From Paeniglutamicibacter quisquiliarum (GTDB lineage: Bacteria; Actinomycetota; Actinomycetes; Actinomycetales; Micrococcaceae): a stretch of DNA of 64,000 bases. The stretch lies in contig NZ_JAHRED010000002.1 of NCBI RefSeq assembly GCF_019084045.1, positions 372,001 through 436,000 of the forward strand, given 5' to 3'. Positions 25,720 to 36,278 of this stretch are shown here, one piece after another. Position numbers and translations under genes: made by a program. Each line of letters opens with the position of its first letter. The first letter of the stretch is position 1. Under the pieces are notes generated by a model. It made no database searches, was not told the DNA's origin, and saw only the letters and a program-made list of their open reading frames with translations.

Positions 25720-25777
25720 GCTCGCAAGATTACCCCGTGGCGCCAAGGCCGGGCCAATGCAACGCCGCGTTAACAGG

Positions 25778-25823
25778 CTTTGGCCGCGTTCTCCCTGTTT
25801 AACTTGGGAAAACACGGCCAAAG
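25778..25823 (-). terminator. Terminator after the cytoplasmic FKBP gene
   Basis: CTTTGGCCG (25778..25786) pairs with CGGCCAAAG (25815..25823), and the stem goes on with GTT/AAC and TCCC/GGGA across small mismatches. It separates the FKBP gene from the pafBC promoter. Confidence 0.7.
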
Positions 25824-25837
25824 GCGTAGTGCGGTGC

Positions 25838-26233
25838 TTAGCGCACGGCCACCAGGTCGACCACGAAGATCAGTGCCTCGTTCGGGCCGATGGCCCCGCC
25901 GGCGCCACGCGAGCCGTAGGCCAGCTCCGAGGGGATTTCCAGGCGGCGGCGGCCGCCGACCTTCATGCCGATCAGGCCCTGGTCCCAGCCCTGGATGACC
26001 TGGCCGACTCCGGCGCGGAAGTCCAGCGGGGTGCCGCGGTTCCACGAGGCGTCGAACTCCTCGCCGGTGGACCAGGCCACGCCGACGTAGTGGGTCGAGA
26101 CGGTGGAGCCCGGAACGACCTCGGCGCCGTCGCCGACGACGATGTCCTCGATCTTCAGCTCCGTTGGGGCGTCGCTTCCCGGGAATTCAATCTCGGGCTT
26201 GGTGCGGTCGTATTCACGCTGTCCAAAAGACAT
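25838..26233 (-). CDS. FKBP-type peptidyl-prolyl isomerase, cytoplasmic
   Basis: The 131-residue single-domain FKBP has no signal peptide. It has HYVGVAWSTGEEFDASWNRGTPLDF, GQVIQGWDQGLIGMKVGGRRRLEIPSELAYG and the closing LIFVVDLVAV, i.e. nearly all residues that form the FKBP active site. It should speed proline isomerisation during folding. It lies 37 bases after a lipoprotein FKBP gene on the same strand; such pairs are common next to the proteasome genes in actinobacteria. Confidence 0.92.
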   Translation of the reverse strand: MSFGQREYDRTKPEIEFPGSDAPTELKIEDIVVGDGAEVVPGSTVSTHYVGVAWSTGEEFDASWNRGTPLDFRAGVGQVIQGWDQGLIGMKVGGRRRLEIPSELAYGSRGAGGAIGPNEALIFVVDLVAVR

Positions 26234-26270
26234 GGTGGAATCCTTTCGGTTGGTTGCTAAAAGCTTCTAG

Positions 26271-27221
26271 CTACTTTACTTCTTTGAGCTCAACAAAGAA
26301 GACCAAGGGGCCCGCCGGGGCTCCCGCGGCCCCGCCGTAGGCAAGGTCGGTCGGAATGGTCAGCATGACCTGGGTGCCGGCCTTCAGGCCATCCAGGCCC
26401 TGTGTCCATCCGGGAATGACGCCCGCGAGGTTGAAGTCCGACGGCTCGCCGCGGTCAAAGCTGGAATCGAACTGCTTGCCGTCTTCCCAGCGGACGCCGG
26501 TGTAGTGGGCAGAGACGTCAGAGGTGGCGGTGGCTGCCTTGCCGGTGCCTTCCTTGACGATGTCAACGACCAGGCCGGCCGGGACATCCTTGTCCTTCGG
26601 GATGGTGATGGCGGGCTTGGAATCCTTCATTTCGAAGGTGGGCAGCGAGCCTTCGTCCTTGAGCTTCTTGACCTCGTCGGCCCCGAGCTTCTTGGATGCC
26701 TCCGGGATCGGCTCCGAGGCCACGACCTTCAGCACGACCACGGTCTCGGCCTTTGCCGCGCTGGGGCTTGCCGAGGGAGTGGCGCCTTCGGCGGGTGCCG
26801 CCTCGGCAGCGGGCTCGACCATGGCCACCCACGATCCGACCTTCGCCTGCATGAGCGTCTCGTAGAGTGCCGGCAGCTGTGCCTTGAATTCCTCATTGGT
26901 CGGCAATGTCACCGGTTCCCCGGCAAAGCCGGAGCCGAGCAGGCTGGCATCCTCGGCCTTGTAGGCAATGGACTTGAACTTGATGTTCTGGTTTTCCTTG
27001 ATTTCATCGCCCTTGCCCTCGACGATGACCTTGGCACCGGTTGCCGTGGCAACCAGCGGGGCGTCGAAGGTGACGGTCGGATCGCTGGAGTCATCCGCGC
27101 CGGGGGTGACCTTGATCGATTCCAGGGGGGCAACTTCACCGCTTGACGCCGTGGTGGTTGAGCCACAGGCCGTCACCAGCAGCAACGAAGCCGTTGCAAC
27201 GAGTGCCATTACTTTGCGCAC
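26271..27221 (-). CDS. Lipoprotein FKBP-type peptidyl-prolyl isomerase
   Basis: The 316-residue precursor has a lipoprotein signal peptide (MRKVMALVATASLLLVTAC, lipobox VTAC, Cys19). A Ser/Thr-rich linker and a low-complexity insert (AAEAAPAEGATPSASPSAA) follow. A degenerate N-terminal FKBP-like half leads to a full C-terminal FKBP domain (SAHYTGVRWEDGKQFDSSFDRGEPSDF, GVIPGWTQGLDGLKAGTQVMLTIPTDLAYG). It probably folds exported proteins at the outer face of the membrane. The nearby tatA/tatC genes fit an export theme, though this protein itself uses the Sec-type lipoprotein route. Confidence 0.9.
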   Translation of the reverse strand: MRKVMALVATASLLLVTACGSTTTASSGEVAPLESIKVTPGADDSSDPTVTFDAPLVATATGAKVIVEGKGDEIKENQNIKFKSIAYKAEDASLLGSGFAGEPVTLPTNEEFKAQLPALYETLMQAKVGSWVAMVEPAAEAAPAEGATPSASPSAAKAETVVVLKVVASEPIPEASKKLGADEVKKLKDEGSLPTFEMKDSKPAITIPKDKDVPAGLVVDIVKEGTGKAATATSDVSAHYTGVRWEDGKQFDSSFDRGEPSDFNLAGVIPGWTQGLDGLKAGTQVMLTIPTDLAYGGAAGAPAGPLVFFVELKEVK

Positions 27222-27352
27222 GAAATCAACTTTCAGTTGGGGATTATGGGACTGGAAACACCCACAGTGATTGTTGGGCTTTCGAGACTGTCTTCAGCCA
27301 GCTTAAAGGCCGAAACTGTGAATCACCTTATTGTGGGTGGAAATATGCCGCT

Positions 27353-28726
27353 TTAAGGCTGCCCGCCCATGGCCGAAATCAGCGCATCGACCCGCGAATC
27401 CGTATTGGCGAAGGGATCCTTGCACAGCACCGTCTGCCCCGGGTGGTCATTGAGCTTGAGGTGCACCCAGTCAACGGTGAAGTCACGCTCCGCATTCTTC
27501 GCTGCCCGGACGAAGTCGCCGCGCAGCTTGGCCCGCGTGCTTTGCGGCGGGTTGTCAACGGCGAAGGCGATGTCGGCGGGATCCACCACCGTGGCGACCC
27601 TGCCCCGGGATGCCAGCAGGTGGAAGAGCCCGCGCTGCGTGTCGATGTCGTGGTACGTCAAATCCAGTTGTGCCAGGCGCTGCGCGCCCAGGTCCAGCCG
27701 GTGCCGGTTTGCATAGGAATTTATCAGCTTGTGCTTGATGGCCCAGTCGATCTCCGTGTCGATGCCCGAGAAGTTGCCCGACTCCACGGCGTCCAGGGTT
27801 CGGGTCCACAGATCGAGCACTGCAGGGACCTGCTCGTGGTGGGCCCCCTCGCGGGCGACGAAGTCGGTGGCCAGTGCGAGGAAGCGGCGCTGGAGCGCGA
27901 GCGCGGTGAGGTGCTTGCCGTTGGCCAGCTTGACCAGGGTGGTGCCGTTGAAGTCGTGGGAGATCTCGCGGATGGACCGGATGGGGTTCTCCAGCCGCAA
28001 ATCCTCCATGATCTTCCCTGACTCGATGATCCGCAGCATCAGGTCAGTGGCACCCAGCTTCACCAGCTGGGTGGTCTCGGACATGTTCGAGTCCCCCACG
28101 ATCACGTGCAGGCGGCGGAAGTACTCGGCGTCGGCGTGCGGCTCGTCGCGGGTGTTGATGATGGGCCGGGAGCGGGTGGTGGCCGAGGAGACGCCCTCCC
28201 ACACATGGTCGGCGCGCTGGGAGAAGGCGTACAACGGCTCGCCGTCGACGGTCACGATCTTGCCTGCCCCGGCGATCAGCTGCCGGGTGACCAGGAACGG
28301 AATCAGGATCTCCGCCAGCCGGGCGAACTCGAGCTTGCGCGGGATCAGGAAGTTCTCGTGGCAGCCGTAGGAGTTCCCGGCGGTGTCGGTGTTGTTCTTG
28401 AACAGGTAGAGCCGGCCGGTGAACCCGTCGGCCGCCATCCGCTCCTCCGCACTGGCCACCAGGTCGTTGAGGATCGACTCCCCCGCCCGGTCGTGGGCGA
28501 TCAGCTGGGTGAGCTCGTCGCACTCGGCCGTGGCGTACTCGGGGTGCGAGCCGACGTCGAGGTAGAGCCTGGAGCCGTTGGTCAGGAAGACGTTGGAGCT
28601 GCGGCCCCACGCCACCACGCGGCGGAAGAGGTAGCGGGCGGATTCCTCCGGGGTGAGCGGGCGTCCCCCGGGGTCCGAGTAGGTGATTCCGTATTCGGTT
28701 TCGATGCCGTAGATCCTGCGGTCCAT
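27353..28726 (-). CDS. pafA: Pup-protein ligase PafA
   Basis: The 457-residue carboxylate-amine ligase couples the C-terminal Glu of Pup to lysines of target proteins with ATP. It has the nucleotide-binding start YGIETEYGI, the catalytic Asp in [13 protein letters not shown] (Asp57), [17 protein letters not shown], and [20 protein letters not shown]. It lacks the insertion loop that marks Dop. It begins six bases after the prcA stop, so it is the last gene of the proteasome operon here, whereas mycobacteria keep it separate. Confidence 0.96.
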   Translation of the reverse strand: MDRRIYGIETEYGITYSDPGGRPLTPEESARYLFRRVVAWGRSSNVFLTNGSRLYLDVGSHPEYATAECDELTQLIAHDRAGESILNDLVASAEERMAADGFTGRLYLFKNNTDTAGNSYGCHENFLIPRKLEFARLAEILIPFLVTRQLIAGAGKIVTVDGEPLYAFSQRADHVWEGVSSATTRSRPIINTRDEPHADAEYFRRLHVIVGDSNMSETTQLVKLGATDLMLRIIESGKIMEDLRLENPIRSIREISHDFNGTTLVKLANGKHLTALALQRRFLALATDFVAREGAHHEQVPAVLDLWTRTLDAVESGNFSGIDTEIDWAIKHKLINSYANRHRLDLGAQRLAQLDLTYHDIDTQRGLFHLLASRGRVATVVDPADIAFAVDNPPQSTRAKLRGDFVRAAKNAERDFTVDWVHLKLNDHPGQTVLCKDPFANTDSRVDALISAMGGQP

Positions 28727-28732
28727 GCGGGC

Positions 28733-29443
28733 CTACTTCCCTGCGCCCAGGAACCGGGCAATGGTGGGGGTGTCGAGACGGCGGAAATGGCGGTGCGAGC
28801 CGGATGCGGTGACGCGCTCGAGCACCGCGACCTCCAGCAGCCGGGCGTCCTCGGGGCTTACCCCGACGCCGGGCAGCACCAGGGCCGCGGCGCGGATGAC
28901 CTCGTCGGTCCCGGCGGCGGCCAGGTCCTTGTCGGCCCAGTACCCGTTCCAGGCCTCGCGCAGCACCGGGGTGTCGCCGCCCATGATGATGTATCCGGGC
29001 TGTTCGGCAATCGAGCCGTCGAAGTTCAGCGAGAACAGCGTGTCGTCGGCGGGGGTCGCGCCCAGTTCCAGGACCGCCAGTTCCACCTCGAAGGGCTTGG
29101 CCTCGGCGGTGAACACCGCCCCCAGGGACTGGGCGTAGACGCTGGCCAGGCCGCGGCCGGTCACGTCGTGGCGGGAATAGGAGTAGCCCCGGGTGTCGGC
29201 GTAGCGCACCCCGGCCTGCCGCAGCGACTCGAACTCGTTGTACTTGCCCACCGCGGCGAAGGCGATCCGGTCGTAGATCTCCCCGATCTTGTGCAGCGAT
29301 CCCGAGGGGTTCTCCGCGATCAGCGCGATCCCGTCGGCGCAGGAGGCCACGATGACCGCCCGGCCCCGGGCAATGCCCTTCCGGGCGAAATCCGCCCGGT
29401 CCTTCATGAGTTGCTCGGGCGAAACGTAGTATTGCGCGCTCAT
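28733..29443 (-). CDS. prcA: 20S proteasome alpha subunit
   Basis: The 236-residue subunit has the actinobacterial alpha N-terminus (YYVSPEQLMKDRADFARKGIARGRAVIVASCADGIALIAEN), with the gate residues before the first strand and no catalytic Thr, and a YxYxRHDVTGRGLASVYAQ segment. It forms the outer rings of the core particle. Start ATG 29443 directly follows the prcB stop codon without a gap. Confidence 0.96.
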   Translation of the reverse strand: MSAQYYVSPEQLMKDRADFARKGIARGRAVIVASCADGIALIAENPSGSLHKIGEIYDRIAFAAVGKYNEFESLRQAGVRYADTRGYSYSRHDVTGRGLASVYAQSLGAVFTAEAKPFEVELAVLELGATPADDTLFSLNFDGSIAEQPGYIIMGGDTPVLREAWNGYWADKDLAAAGTDEVIRAAALVLPGVGVSPEDARLLEVAVLERVTASGSHRHFRRLDTPTIARFLGAGK

Positions 29444-30235
29444 CTAGGCTTCCTTCCCGCTGGCGGTCCGTGCGGCAATGATCTCGGTCGCCATCCCGGC
29501 GAGGATGGGCTCCTCGACGCGGTGCGCTCCGGCGGCGTCAACGGTGTAGACCACCGGCCACAGCTGGCGCACGGCATCCGGTCCCCCGGTGGCCGTGTCG
29601 TCGTCCGCGGCGTCGTAGAGCGCCTCCACGGCGACGCGCACCGCGGCGGTGGCATCCATGTCCGGTTGCCAGAGCTTCTTCAGTGCGCCCCGGGCGTACG
29701 GGGAGCCGGAGCCGATCGAGTGGTGCTCCACTTCCTCGTAGAGCCCGCCGGTGATGTCGAAGGAGAAGATCCGCCCGGTCTCGGCCAGGGTGTCGAAGCC
29801 GGCAAAGAGCGGGACGACGCTCATGCCCTGCATGGCCAGGGCCAGGTTGGCGCGGATCATCGAGGCCAGCCGGTTGGCCTTGCCGTCGAGCGAGAGCCGG
29901 GTGCCCTCGATCTTCTCGTAGTGCTCGAGCTCGACGCGGAAGAGCTTGGCGATGTCGATGGCGACCCCGGCGGCGCCGGCGATGCCGACCACCGAGAACC
30001 TGTCGGTCTCGAAGACCTTCTCGATGCGGCGGCTGGCAATGACGTTGCCCATGGTCGCGCGCCGGTCCCCCGCCATCACGATGCCGTCCGTGTAGGAAAG
30101 CGCGACGATGGTGGTTCCGTGCGGAACCTGCCCCGCGGCACCCGCGGGTGCCTGGGCCGGGGCCCCGGGCAGCAGGTCGGGACGGTCCCGGTTCAGGTAC
30201 TCCATGAAGGAGGGGCCGGGACCGAGCTCGATCAC
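29444..30235 (-). CDS. prcB: 20S proteasome beta subunit (catalytic)
   Basis: The 263-residue precursor has a 40-residue propeptide ending in VPHG, so cleavage exposes Thr41 ([21 protein letters not shown]) as the N-terminal nucleophile. [11 protein letters not shown] and the following Asp-rich region are standard. GTG 30235 overlaps the pup stop (GTGA), coupling the two. Confidence 0.96.
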   Translation of the reverse strand: MIELGPGPSFMEYLNRDRPDLLPGAPAQAPAGAAGQVPHGTTIVALSYTDGIVMAGDRRATMGNVIASRRIEKVFETDRFSVVGIAGAAGVAIDIAKLFRVELEHYEKIEGTRLSLDGKANRLASMIRANLALAMQGMSVVPLFAGFDTLAETGRIFSFDITGGLYEEVEHHSIGSGSPYARGALKKLWQPDMDATAAVRVAVEALYDAADDDTATGGPDAVRQLWPVVYTVDAAGAHRVEEPILAGMATEIIAARTASGKEA

Positions 30236-30417
30236 TGACCGCCCTTTTGCACGAACCCGCGCACGAATTCCTCGGCGTTGCGCTCCAGCACGCCGTCGAT
30301 CTCGTCGAGCAGGTCATCGACCCCGGCGTCCTGGCCGGCCGCGGCCGTGACTTCCTGCTCGGTCTCCTGGGCCTGGGCTTCCTCGCGGCGCTGTCCCGAG
30401 TGCTGTTCCTGTGTCAT
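30232..30417 (-). CDS. pup: Prokaryotic ubiquitin-like protein Pup
   Basis: The 61-residue disordered, acidic protein ends in [11 protein letters not shown]. The terminal Gln must be deamidated by Dop before PafA can ligate Pup to lysines. The central [23 protein letters not shown] is the helix that binds the Arc/Mpa coiled coils. ATG 30417 was chosen to give normal length (about 60-64). Overlap with prcB is four bases. Confidence 0.96.
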   Translation of the reverse strand: MTQEQHSGQRREEAQAQETEQEVTAAAGQDAGVDDLLDEIDGVLERNAEEFVRGFVQKGGQ

Positions 30418-30519
30418 TGCCGTGACGCTCTTTTCCGTCTCTCGCGTGCCCGGCCGCATTGGCTGCGGTGCCCGGCACTGTTTTCGCTGGTATTTCCATC
30501 TTGCCACTGGGTAGGGCTT

Positions 30520-32118
30520 TTAGCTCCGCAGCGTGGCAATGAACTCGTGAATCGACAATTGTTGGTCCAAGAGGTCCCCGACCAGGGCCTTGGTGCCGCG
30601 CAGCGGCTCCAGGGTGGCGATGCGCTCGAGCCGGCGCGCCCCGGGCACCGTGAAGGACACCGAATCCCAGCTGGCCGCGACCACGTGCTCCGGGTACTGG
30701 CTCAGCACCCGCCCGCGGAAGTACGCGCGGGTGTCGGTCGGGGGGTTCAGCGCCGCCCGGGCGATCTGTTCCGGGGAGTAGAGCGTTTCCATCAGCCCGC
30801 GTGCCGCCAGGCGGTGGTACAGGCCCTTTTCCGGGCGGATGTCCGCCCATTGCAGGTCCATCGCCGCGATCCGCGGATCGCTGAAGTCCAGGCCATGGCG
30901 CTGGGCGTAGGAGGTCATGAGCTTGTACTTGGCCACCCAGTCCACGGTGGAGGCGGCGGCCATGATGTCGGTTTCCAGCAGCTGCAGCGTTTCCTCCCAG
31001 CGCCGCTGGATCTCCACGGTGGCCTCGTCGGTCGCGTCGGTCGCCCCGCTGTGCTCGGCCGCCGCCCGGGCATAGATCCACTGGATCTCCAGGGCAGTGA
31101 GCCTGCGCCCGTCGGCGAGTTCGACCTTGGTCTTCAGCGTGGGGTCGTGGCTGATCGCCTGCAGGGCGGCGACCGGATCGCGCAGCTCGAGCTCCGGGGC
31201 GGTGCCCGCCTCGATCATGGACAGCACCAGGGCCGTGGTGCCGGTGCGCAGCAGCGTGGAGACCTGCCCGAGGTTCGCGTCCCCGATGATCACGTGCAGC
31301 CGGCGGTACTTCTCCCAGTGCGCGTGCGGCTCGTCGCGGGTGTTGATGATCGGGCGGCGGATGGTGGTCTCCAGGCCGATCTGCGCCTCGAAGAAGTCGG
31401 CCCGCTGGGAGACCTGGAAGCCCGGGTGCGATCCGAGCATGCCGCGGCCCACCCGCCCGGAGGCGCAGATGACCTGGCGGGTGGCGAAAAACGGGATGAG
31501 CCCGGCGGTGATCGAGTCGAAGGGCACCGAGCGGGGCATCAGGTAGTTCTCGTGCGCCCCGTAGGAGACCGACTTGTTGTCGGTGTTGTTCTTGTACAGG
31601 TGCACGTCCGGCAGCCCGGCCAGCGACTCGATGCGGCGCACCGCCGCGAGCGCCACGTGGTCACCGGCCTGGTCCCAGAGCACCGCGTCGAACGGGTTGG
31701 TGGTTTCCGGGGAGGAGTACTCCGGGTGGGCGTGGTCGACGTAGAGCCGGGCGCCGTTGCCCAGGACCATGTTCATCAGCACCTCGTGGTCGTACTCGCC
31801 GGCATCGTACAGGGTGGAGCCGATGGTCACGTCGCCGCCGGCCAGCGCCACCTGCTCGGCGTCGAGCTCCGGTTCCACGTCCGTGAGCTGGGAGGGGTCC
31901 GCCTGCGCGCGGGGCTGGACGAAGCCGCGGGCGTCGTTCAGCGGGGTCTCGTCGGTGTAGTCCCAGTGGGTGCCGGCGATCCTTCCGCGGGCCTCGCGGA
32001 TGGTCGCCGCGTAGGCGTTGATGACCTGGGCCGAGAGCATCGTCGCATTGGCCCCGGGCATGGCCGGGGCCAGCACCCCGTACTCGGTCTCCAGCCCCAT
32101 CACGCGGTGCACGCTCAC
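30520..32118 (-). CDS. dop: Deamidase/depupylase of Pup (Dop)
   Basis: The 532-residue paralogue of PafA has MGLETEYGV at its start, then the longer Dop-specific segment (about 40-95), the catalytic Asp in [14 protein letters not shown] (Asp128), [20 protein letters not shown] and [20 protein letters not shown]. It deamidates Pup-Gln to Pup-Glu and removes Pup from substrates. GTG 32118 overlaps the arc stop codon; ATG 32100, six codons later, is an alternative. About 100 bases separate it from pup. Confidence 0.95.
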   Translation of the reverse strand: MSVHRVMGLETEYGVLAPAMPGANATMLSAQVINAYAATIREARGRIAGTHWDYTDETPLNDARGFVQPRAQADPSQLTDVEPELDAEQVALAGGDVTIGSTLYDAGEYDHEVLMNMVLGNGARLYVDHAHPEYSSPETTNPFDAVLWDQAGDHVALAAVRRIESLAGLPDVHLYKNNTDNKSVSYGAHENYLMPRSVPFDSITAGLIPFFATRQVICASGRVGRGMLGSHPGFQVSQRADFFEAQIGLETTIRRPIINTRDEPHAHWEKYRRLHVIIGDANLGQVSTLLRTGTTALVLSMIEAGTAPELELRDPVAALQAISHDPTLKTKVELADGRRLTALEIQWIYARAAAEHSGATDATDEATVEIQRRWEETLQLLETDIMAAASTVDWVAKYKLMTSYAQRHGLDFSDPRIAAMDLQWADIRPEKGLYHRLAARGLMETLYSPEQIARAALNPPTDTRAYFRGRVLSQYPEHVVAASWDSVSFTVPGARRLERIATLEPLRGTKALVGDLLDQQLSIHEFIATLRS

Positions 32119-33848
32119 AGGTACTGCCCCGTCTCGTCGGCCCCCGGGGCCTGCAGCGTCTTCCCGCGCCCGTTCTTGTCCGCCACGATGGTGCGGATGA
32201 AGGTGATGCGCTCGCCCTTGCGCCCGGAGATCCGCGCCCAGTCGTCCGGGTTGGTGGTGTTGGGCATGTCCTCGTGCTCGTGGAATTCCTCCACCACCGC
32301 CGCCAGCAGGTGCTCCATGCGCAACCCGCGCTCCTGGCCGGTGAGCAGCGCCTTGATGGCCGACTTCTTGGCCCGGTCCACCACGTTGCGGATCACCGCG
32401 CCGGAGGCAAAGTCCTTGAAGTAGAGGATCTCGGTCTCGGTGTTGGCGTAGGTGACCTCGAGGAACTGGTTCTGCTCCCCGGTGGAGTACATGGCATCGA
32501 CCGTCGCCTGGATCATGGCGCGCACGCAGGCCGCGGGGTCGTTGCCGTGCTCGGCCAGGTCGTCCGGGTGCAGCGGCAAGTCCGCGGTGAGGTACTTGGC
32601 GAAGATCTCCGCCGCGCCCTGGGCGTCGGGGCGGCGGATCTTGATCTTCACGTCCAGGCGTCCCGGGCGCAGGATCGCCGGGTCGATCATGTCCTCGCGG
32701 TTGGAGGCGCCGATGACGATGACGTTGTCCAGCCGTTCCACCCCGTCGATCTCGGCCAGCAATTGCGGGACGATGGTGGTCTCCACGTCGGAGGACACCC
32801 CGGTGCCGCGGGTGCGGAAGAGCGAGTCCATCTCGTCGAAGAACACCACCACGGGGTTGCCGCCGGCGGCCTTTTCCCGGGCCCGGGAGAAGATCAGCCG
32901 GATGTGGCGCTCGGTCTCCCCGACGTACTTGTCCAAAAGCTCGGGGCCCTTGATGTTCAGGAAGTAGCTCTTGGCGGTGCCGGTGTCGCCGTTGCGCTCG
33001 TTGGTGCGCTCGGAGAGCGAGTGCGCGACGGCCTTGGCGATCAGCGTCTTGCCGCAGCCCGGGGGGCCGTAGAGCAGGATGCCCTTGGGGGCGGTGAGCC
33101 CGTGCTCGCGGTAGAGGTCCGGGTGCAGGAAGGGCAGCTCGACGGCGTCGCGGATGGCCTCGATCTGGTCGGACAGCCCGCCGATGTCCGCGTAGGAGAT
33201 GTCCGGGACCTCTTCGAGGACCAGCGACTGCATGTCGGAGAGGTGCACCTTTTCCAGGGCCAGGCCGGTGCGGGCGTCAAGGGTCAGCACGTCGCCCACG
33301 CGCACCACGTCCTTGGCCAGCGGGTGGGCCAGGCGGATGACGCGCTGGTCATCGGCCCGTCCCATGGCCACCACCCGGTGGTCCCCGAGGACCTCCTTGA
33401 CGGTGACAAGTTCCCCGGACTGCTCGTAGCCCAGGCCGGCGACGATGACCAGGGATTCGTTGAGCAGCACGTCCTGGCCGATCGCCAGCTTCTCGAAGTC
33501 AAGCAGCGGGGAGATGCCCACCCGCAGCTTGCGGCCGCCCTGGACGATGTCGGCGGACTGCACCCCGGTCGAGGAGATCGCGGTGCCCGCGGCGGGATGG
33601 CTGCGCGGGTGCAGCTCGACGATGGTGCCGTGGCTGAAGGGGGTGTCCCCGTCCTTCTCCAGCCCCGACTTCAGGGCCAGGATCTCCTCGCGGGTGCGCT
33701 CGAGCATGGCGACCAGGCGGGAGTTGTTGGCCCCCGCGGAGGCGAGCTGCCTGTCGAGCAGGCGGTTCTTGTCCCGCACCACGTTCAACTGCCGTTCGGC
33801 GGCCGCGATCTGGCCCTCCAGCCGTGTGCGGTCAGTTTCGTCGCCCAT
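32115..33848 (-). CDS. arc: Proteasome-forming AAA+ ATPase ARC/Mpa
   Basis: The 577-residue ATPase has an N-terminal coiled coil (about 5-55) that binds Pup, two OB folds (about 60-230), Walker A GPPGCGKT and Walker [11 protein letters not shown] in the AAA module, and the C-terminal GQYL, whose penultimate Tyr docks into the proteasome alpha ring. It unfolds pupylated proteins for PrcAB. The stop overlaps dop by four bases. With dop, pup, prcB, prcA and pafA the whole pathway is in one leftward cluster. Confidence 0.95.
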   Translation of the reverse strand: MGDETDRTRLEGQIAAAERQLNVVRDKNRLLDRQLASAGANNSRLVAMLERTREEILALKSGLEKDGDTPFSHGTIVELHPRSHPAAGTAISSTGVQSADIVQGGRKLRVGISPLLDFEKLAIGQDVLLNESLVIVAGLGYEQSGELVTVKEVLGDHRVVAMGRADDQRVIRLAHPLAKDVVRVGDVLTLDARTGLALEKVHLSDMQSLVLEEVPDISYADIGGLSDQIEAIRDAVELPFLHPDLYREHGLTAPKGILLYGPPGCGKTLIAKAVAHSLSERTNERNGDTGTAKSYFLNIKGPELLDKYVGETERHIRLIFSRAREKAAGGNPVVVFFDEMDSLFRTRGTGVSSDVETTIVPQLLAEIDGVERLDNVIVIGASNREDMIDPAILRPGRLDVKIKIRRPDAQGAAEIFAKYLTADLPLHPDDLAEHGNDPAACVRAMIQATVDAMYSTGEQNQFLEVTYANTETEILYFKDFASGAVIRNVVDRAKKSAIKALLTGQERGLRMEHLLAAVVEEFHEHEDMPNTTNPDDWARISGRKGERITFIRTIVADKNGRGKTLQAPGADETGQYL

Positions 33849-33984
33849 GTTCCACCCGTTTCACAAATATTCCGAGAACGCGTGTGCCGGGGTGAACCGG
33901 CACACGCCACTGCTGTTCCCATCCTATGCACGGGCGCCGCCCAAAGGCGGAAATGTGACCGCCGCCTCCCCCGCGGCGGGCGGG

Positions 33985-35067
33985 CTATGCCCCGGGGGCC
34001 TGGGGGCCGGATTCGGCGTCGGTGCCGGTTTCGGCCGCCTCGGGCAGCGAGCCGCGCTGGGTCATCGACTTGGCGTCCTTCGCGGCGCGGCGCAGCTTGC
34101 GGGCCGAGACGCCGCGCTCCCCCAGCGCCTCGTGGTGCCAGGCCTCGGGCTCATCCGAGCGGGTCCAGGTCGCCAGGTCCTCGGCGGAGTAGGTGTGTTC
34201 CTTCACGCGCTTGGCGCCGGGGATGCCCACGGCGCCGTCGGCCAGCCGGCGGCAGGTGATCAGGAAGGCGGTGTGCGCGACCATGCGGTGGTCCGGGCGC
34301 ACCGCCAGGCCCTCGACGTGCCAGCCGCGGACCATGGTCTCGAAGGATTCGGGCTCGGTGTACAGCCCGGTGGCGCGGATCGCCTCGACGGTGCGCGACA
34401 TCTGCGTCACGGTGGCCACGTAGTTGACCCACACCCCGCCGGGGGCCAGCACGGTGGAGACCGCGTCGACGCATTCCCAGGGCGAGAGCATGTCAAGGAC
34501 CACGCGGTCCACGGAGCCGGGCTCCTCGGTTTCCAGCACCTTTTCCTGGAAGTCGCCGATGGAGATCTGCCAGGCCGGGTGCGGGCCGCCGAAGACGGTG
34601 TCCACGTTGCCGCGGGCGATCTCGGCGAATTCCTCGCGGCGCTCGAAGGAGTGCAGGTAGCCGCCGTCCCCCACGGCGCGCAGCAGCGACATCGACAGGG
34701 CGCCGGAGCCGACGCCGGCCTCCACGACGCGGGCGCCGGGATAGATGTCGCCCATCTGGATGATCTGGGCGGCGTCCTTGGGGTAGACCACGGTGGCGCC
34801 GCGCGGCATCGAGAGCACGAAGTCCTTCAGCAGCGGGCGCAGCGCCTGGTAGCGGACCTCGGCGGTGTTCTCGACGACCGAGCCCTCGGCCAGGCCGATC
34901 AGGTCGTCGTGGAAGAGCACGCCCTTGTGCGTGTGGAACTCCCCGCCCGGGGTCAGCGTGATGGTGTTGATCCGGCGCTTCTGGTCGGTGAGCTGGACCC
35001 GGTCTCCGGGGCGGAAGGGGCCGCGGCGGCTGGTGGCCCCGTGGGGGGTGGCTGGCATGTCGCTCAT
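33985..35067 (-). CDS. trmI: tRNA (adenine58-N1)-methyltransferase TrmI
   Basis: The 360-residue protein has an N-terminal beta domain (about 15-90), then the SAM motif VVEAGVGSGALSMSLLRAVG, DRVVLDMLSPWECVD with motif IV Asp, and a C-terminal Ala/Glu-rich tail beyond the usual 280 residues. It makes m1A58 in the T-loop of tRNAs. It stands just upstream of arc, as is common in actinobacteria. Confidence 0.92.
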   Translation of the reverse strand: MSDMPATPHGATSRRGPFRPGDRVQLTDQKRRINTITLTPGGEFHTHKGVLFHDDLIGLAEGSVVENTAEVRYQALRPLLKDFVLSMPRGATVVYPKDAAQIIQMGDIYPGARVVEAGVGSGALSMSLLRAVGDGGYLHSFERREEFAEIARGNVDTVFGGPHPAWQISIGDFQEKVLETEEPGSVDRVVLDMLSPWECVDAVSTVLAPGGVWVNYVATVTQMSRTVEAIRATGLYTEPESFETMVRGWHVEGLAVRPDHRMVAHTAFLITCRRLADGAVGIPGAKRVKEHTYSAEDLATWTRSDEPEAWHHEALGERGVSARKLRRAAKDAKSMTQRGSLPEAAETGTDAESGPQAPGA

Positions 35068-35150
35068 ACTCGGTTCTGTGTCCTTAGGTCCTGTGCTGGT
35101 GGTGAAGTTCGGTGGTGTTCCCGCTGGCCGGGGCCGTGCGGGATGCCGCG

Positions 35151-36278
35151 CTAGTGCGGCTTGCCGGTGATGGCGGAGACGATGCGCGCCTGGGACAGCA
35201 GCCCGATGACCCGGTGGGAGTCGTCGATGACCGCGTATTCGCTGCCGTGCAGCGTGGCCAGGTAGCCGATCAGGGCGCGGCCGTCGGCGTTCGCGTCGAC
35301 CACGGCACCGGGGTCAAGGGCGCGGGCGGCGGAGAGCGCGGGGGTTTCGGCGAGCACCGCGGGGTCGATGCCGTGCAGCGTCGCCTCGTCGATCACGGCG
35401 ACGGGGTTGCCCGCCGTGTCGATGAGGATGACCCGTCCGCCGCGGCTGGCCAGCCGGCCGGTGACCTCCGCGAGGGTGGAGTCCTGGCGGATGGCGGTGG
35501 CGGGCTCCATCAGCGCGCGCACGGAGACCAGCGGCAGGCGCAGGCGCAGCTTGGCGTGCGCGATGCCCTGGGAGGCCCCGACCCACATGAACCCGCCGAC
35601 CAGGATCGCCACGACGAGGACCTGGAAATTGAGGGGTTCGTTGCGGGTCAGCGGGACGATGACGAACCAGCCCACGACCAGCACCACCAGCACCCGCCCG
35701 GCCCAGCCGGCGGCAATGGTGCCGCGGTCCTGCGAGCCGGTGTAGCGCCAGACGGCCGATTCGACCAGGCGCCCGCCGTCCAGCGGAAGGCCGGGAAGCA
35801 CGTTGAAGATCGCGACCAGCAGGTTCGCCCAGATGAGGATGTCCCAGAGCAGGAACACCACGCCGGCCGGCTGCACGAGCAGCAGCAGCAGGTACCCGGC
35901 GCCGGCGATCACGAAGTTGGCGGCCGGGCCGGCCATGGCCACGGCCAGCGAGCGGCCCGGGGTGGCGTTGAAGGAGGAGAACTGGGTGTGCCCGCCCCAG
36001 AGGTTCAGCGTGATCCGGGCCCCGGGCCAGCCGAAGGACTTTGCCGTCAGGGCGTGCGCGAGTTCGTGGATGAGCACCGAGAAGGCCAGCAGCACCGCGT
36101 AGGTGAAGGCGACCAGGTAGGCTCCGGCCCCCAGGTCCGGCCGGGAGCGGGCCACGGTGGGCCCGAAGACCATCACGATGAGCCCGGTGATGACGAACCA
36201 GGACCAGGCCAGGGACACGGGGACCCCGAAGACGGAACCCAGCGGAATCCCGTCGCGCTTGGTGGCCGGTTCGCTCAT
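35151..36278 (-). CDS. Site-2 protease family membrane metalloprotease with CBS domains
   Basis: The 375-residue protein has six or so membrane helices, the zinc motif HELAHAL (about residue 72-78), and the second motif NVLPGLPLDGGR with the Asp ligand, both within the membrane. The soluble C-terminus (about 250-375) holds two CBS motifs that may bind adenosyl ligands. It resembles mycobacterial Rip3-type proteases, which may cut membrane-bound regulators; the target is unknown. The start overlaps the stop of the HAD gene by four bases (ATGA). Confidence 0.88.
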   Translation of the reverse strand: MSEPATKRDGIPLGSVFGVPVSLAWSWFVITGLIVMVFGPTVARSRPDLGAGAYLVAFTYAVLLAFSVLIHELAHALTAKSFGWPGARITLNLWGGHTQFSSFNATPGRSLAVAMAGPAANFVIAGAGYLLLLLVQPAGVVFLLWDILIWANLLVAIFNVLPGLPLDGGRLVESAVWRYTGSQDRGTIAAGWAGRVLVVLVVGWFVIVPLTRNEPLNFQVLVVAILVGGFMWVGASQGIAHAKLRLRLPLVSVRALMEPATAIRQDSTLAEVTGRLASRGGRVILIDTAGNPVAVIDEATLHGIDPAVLAETPALSAARALDPGAVVDANADGRALIGYLATLHGSEYAVIDDSHRVIGLLSQARIVSAITGKPH

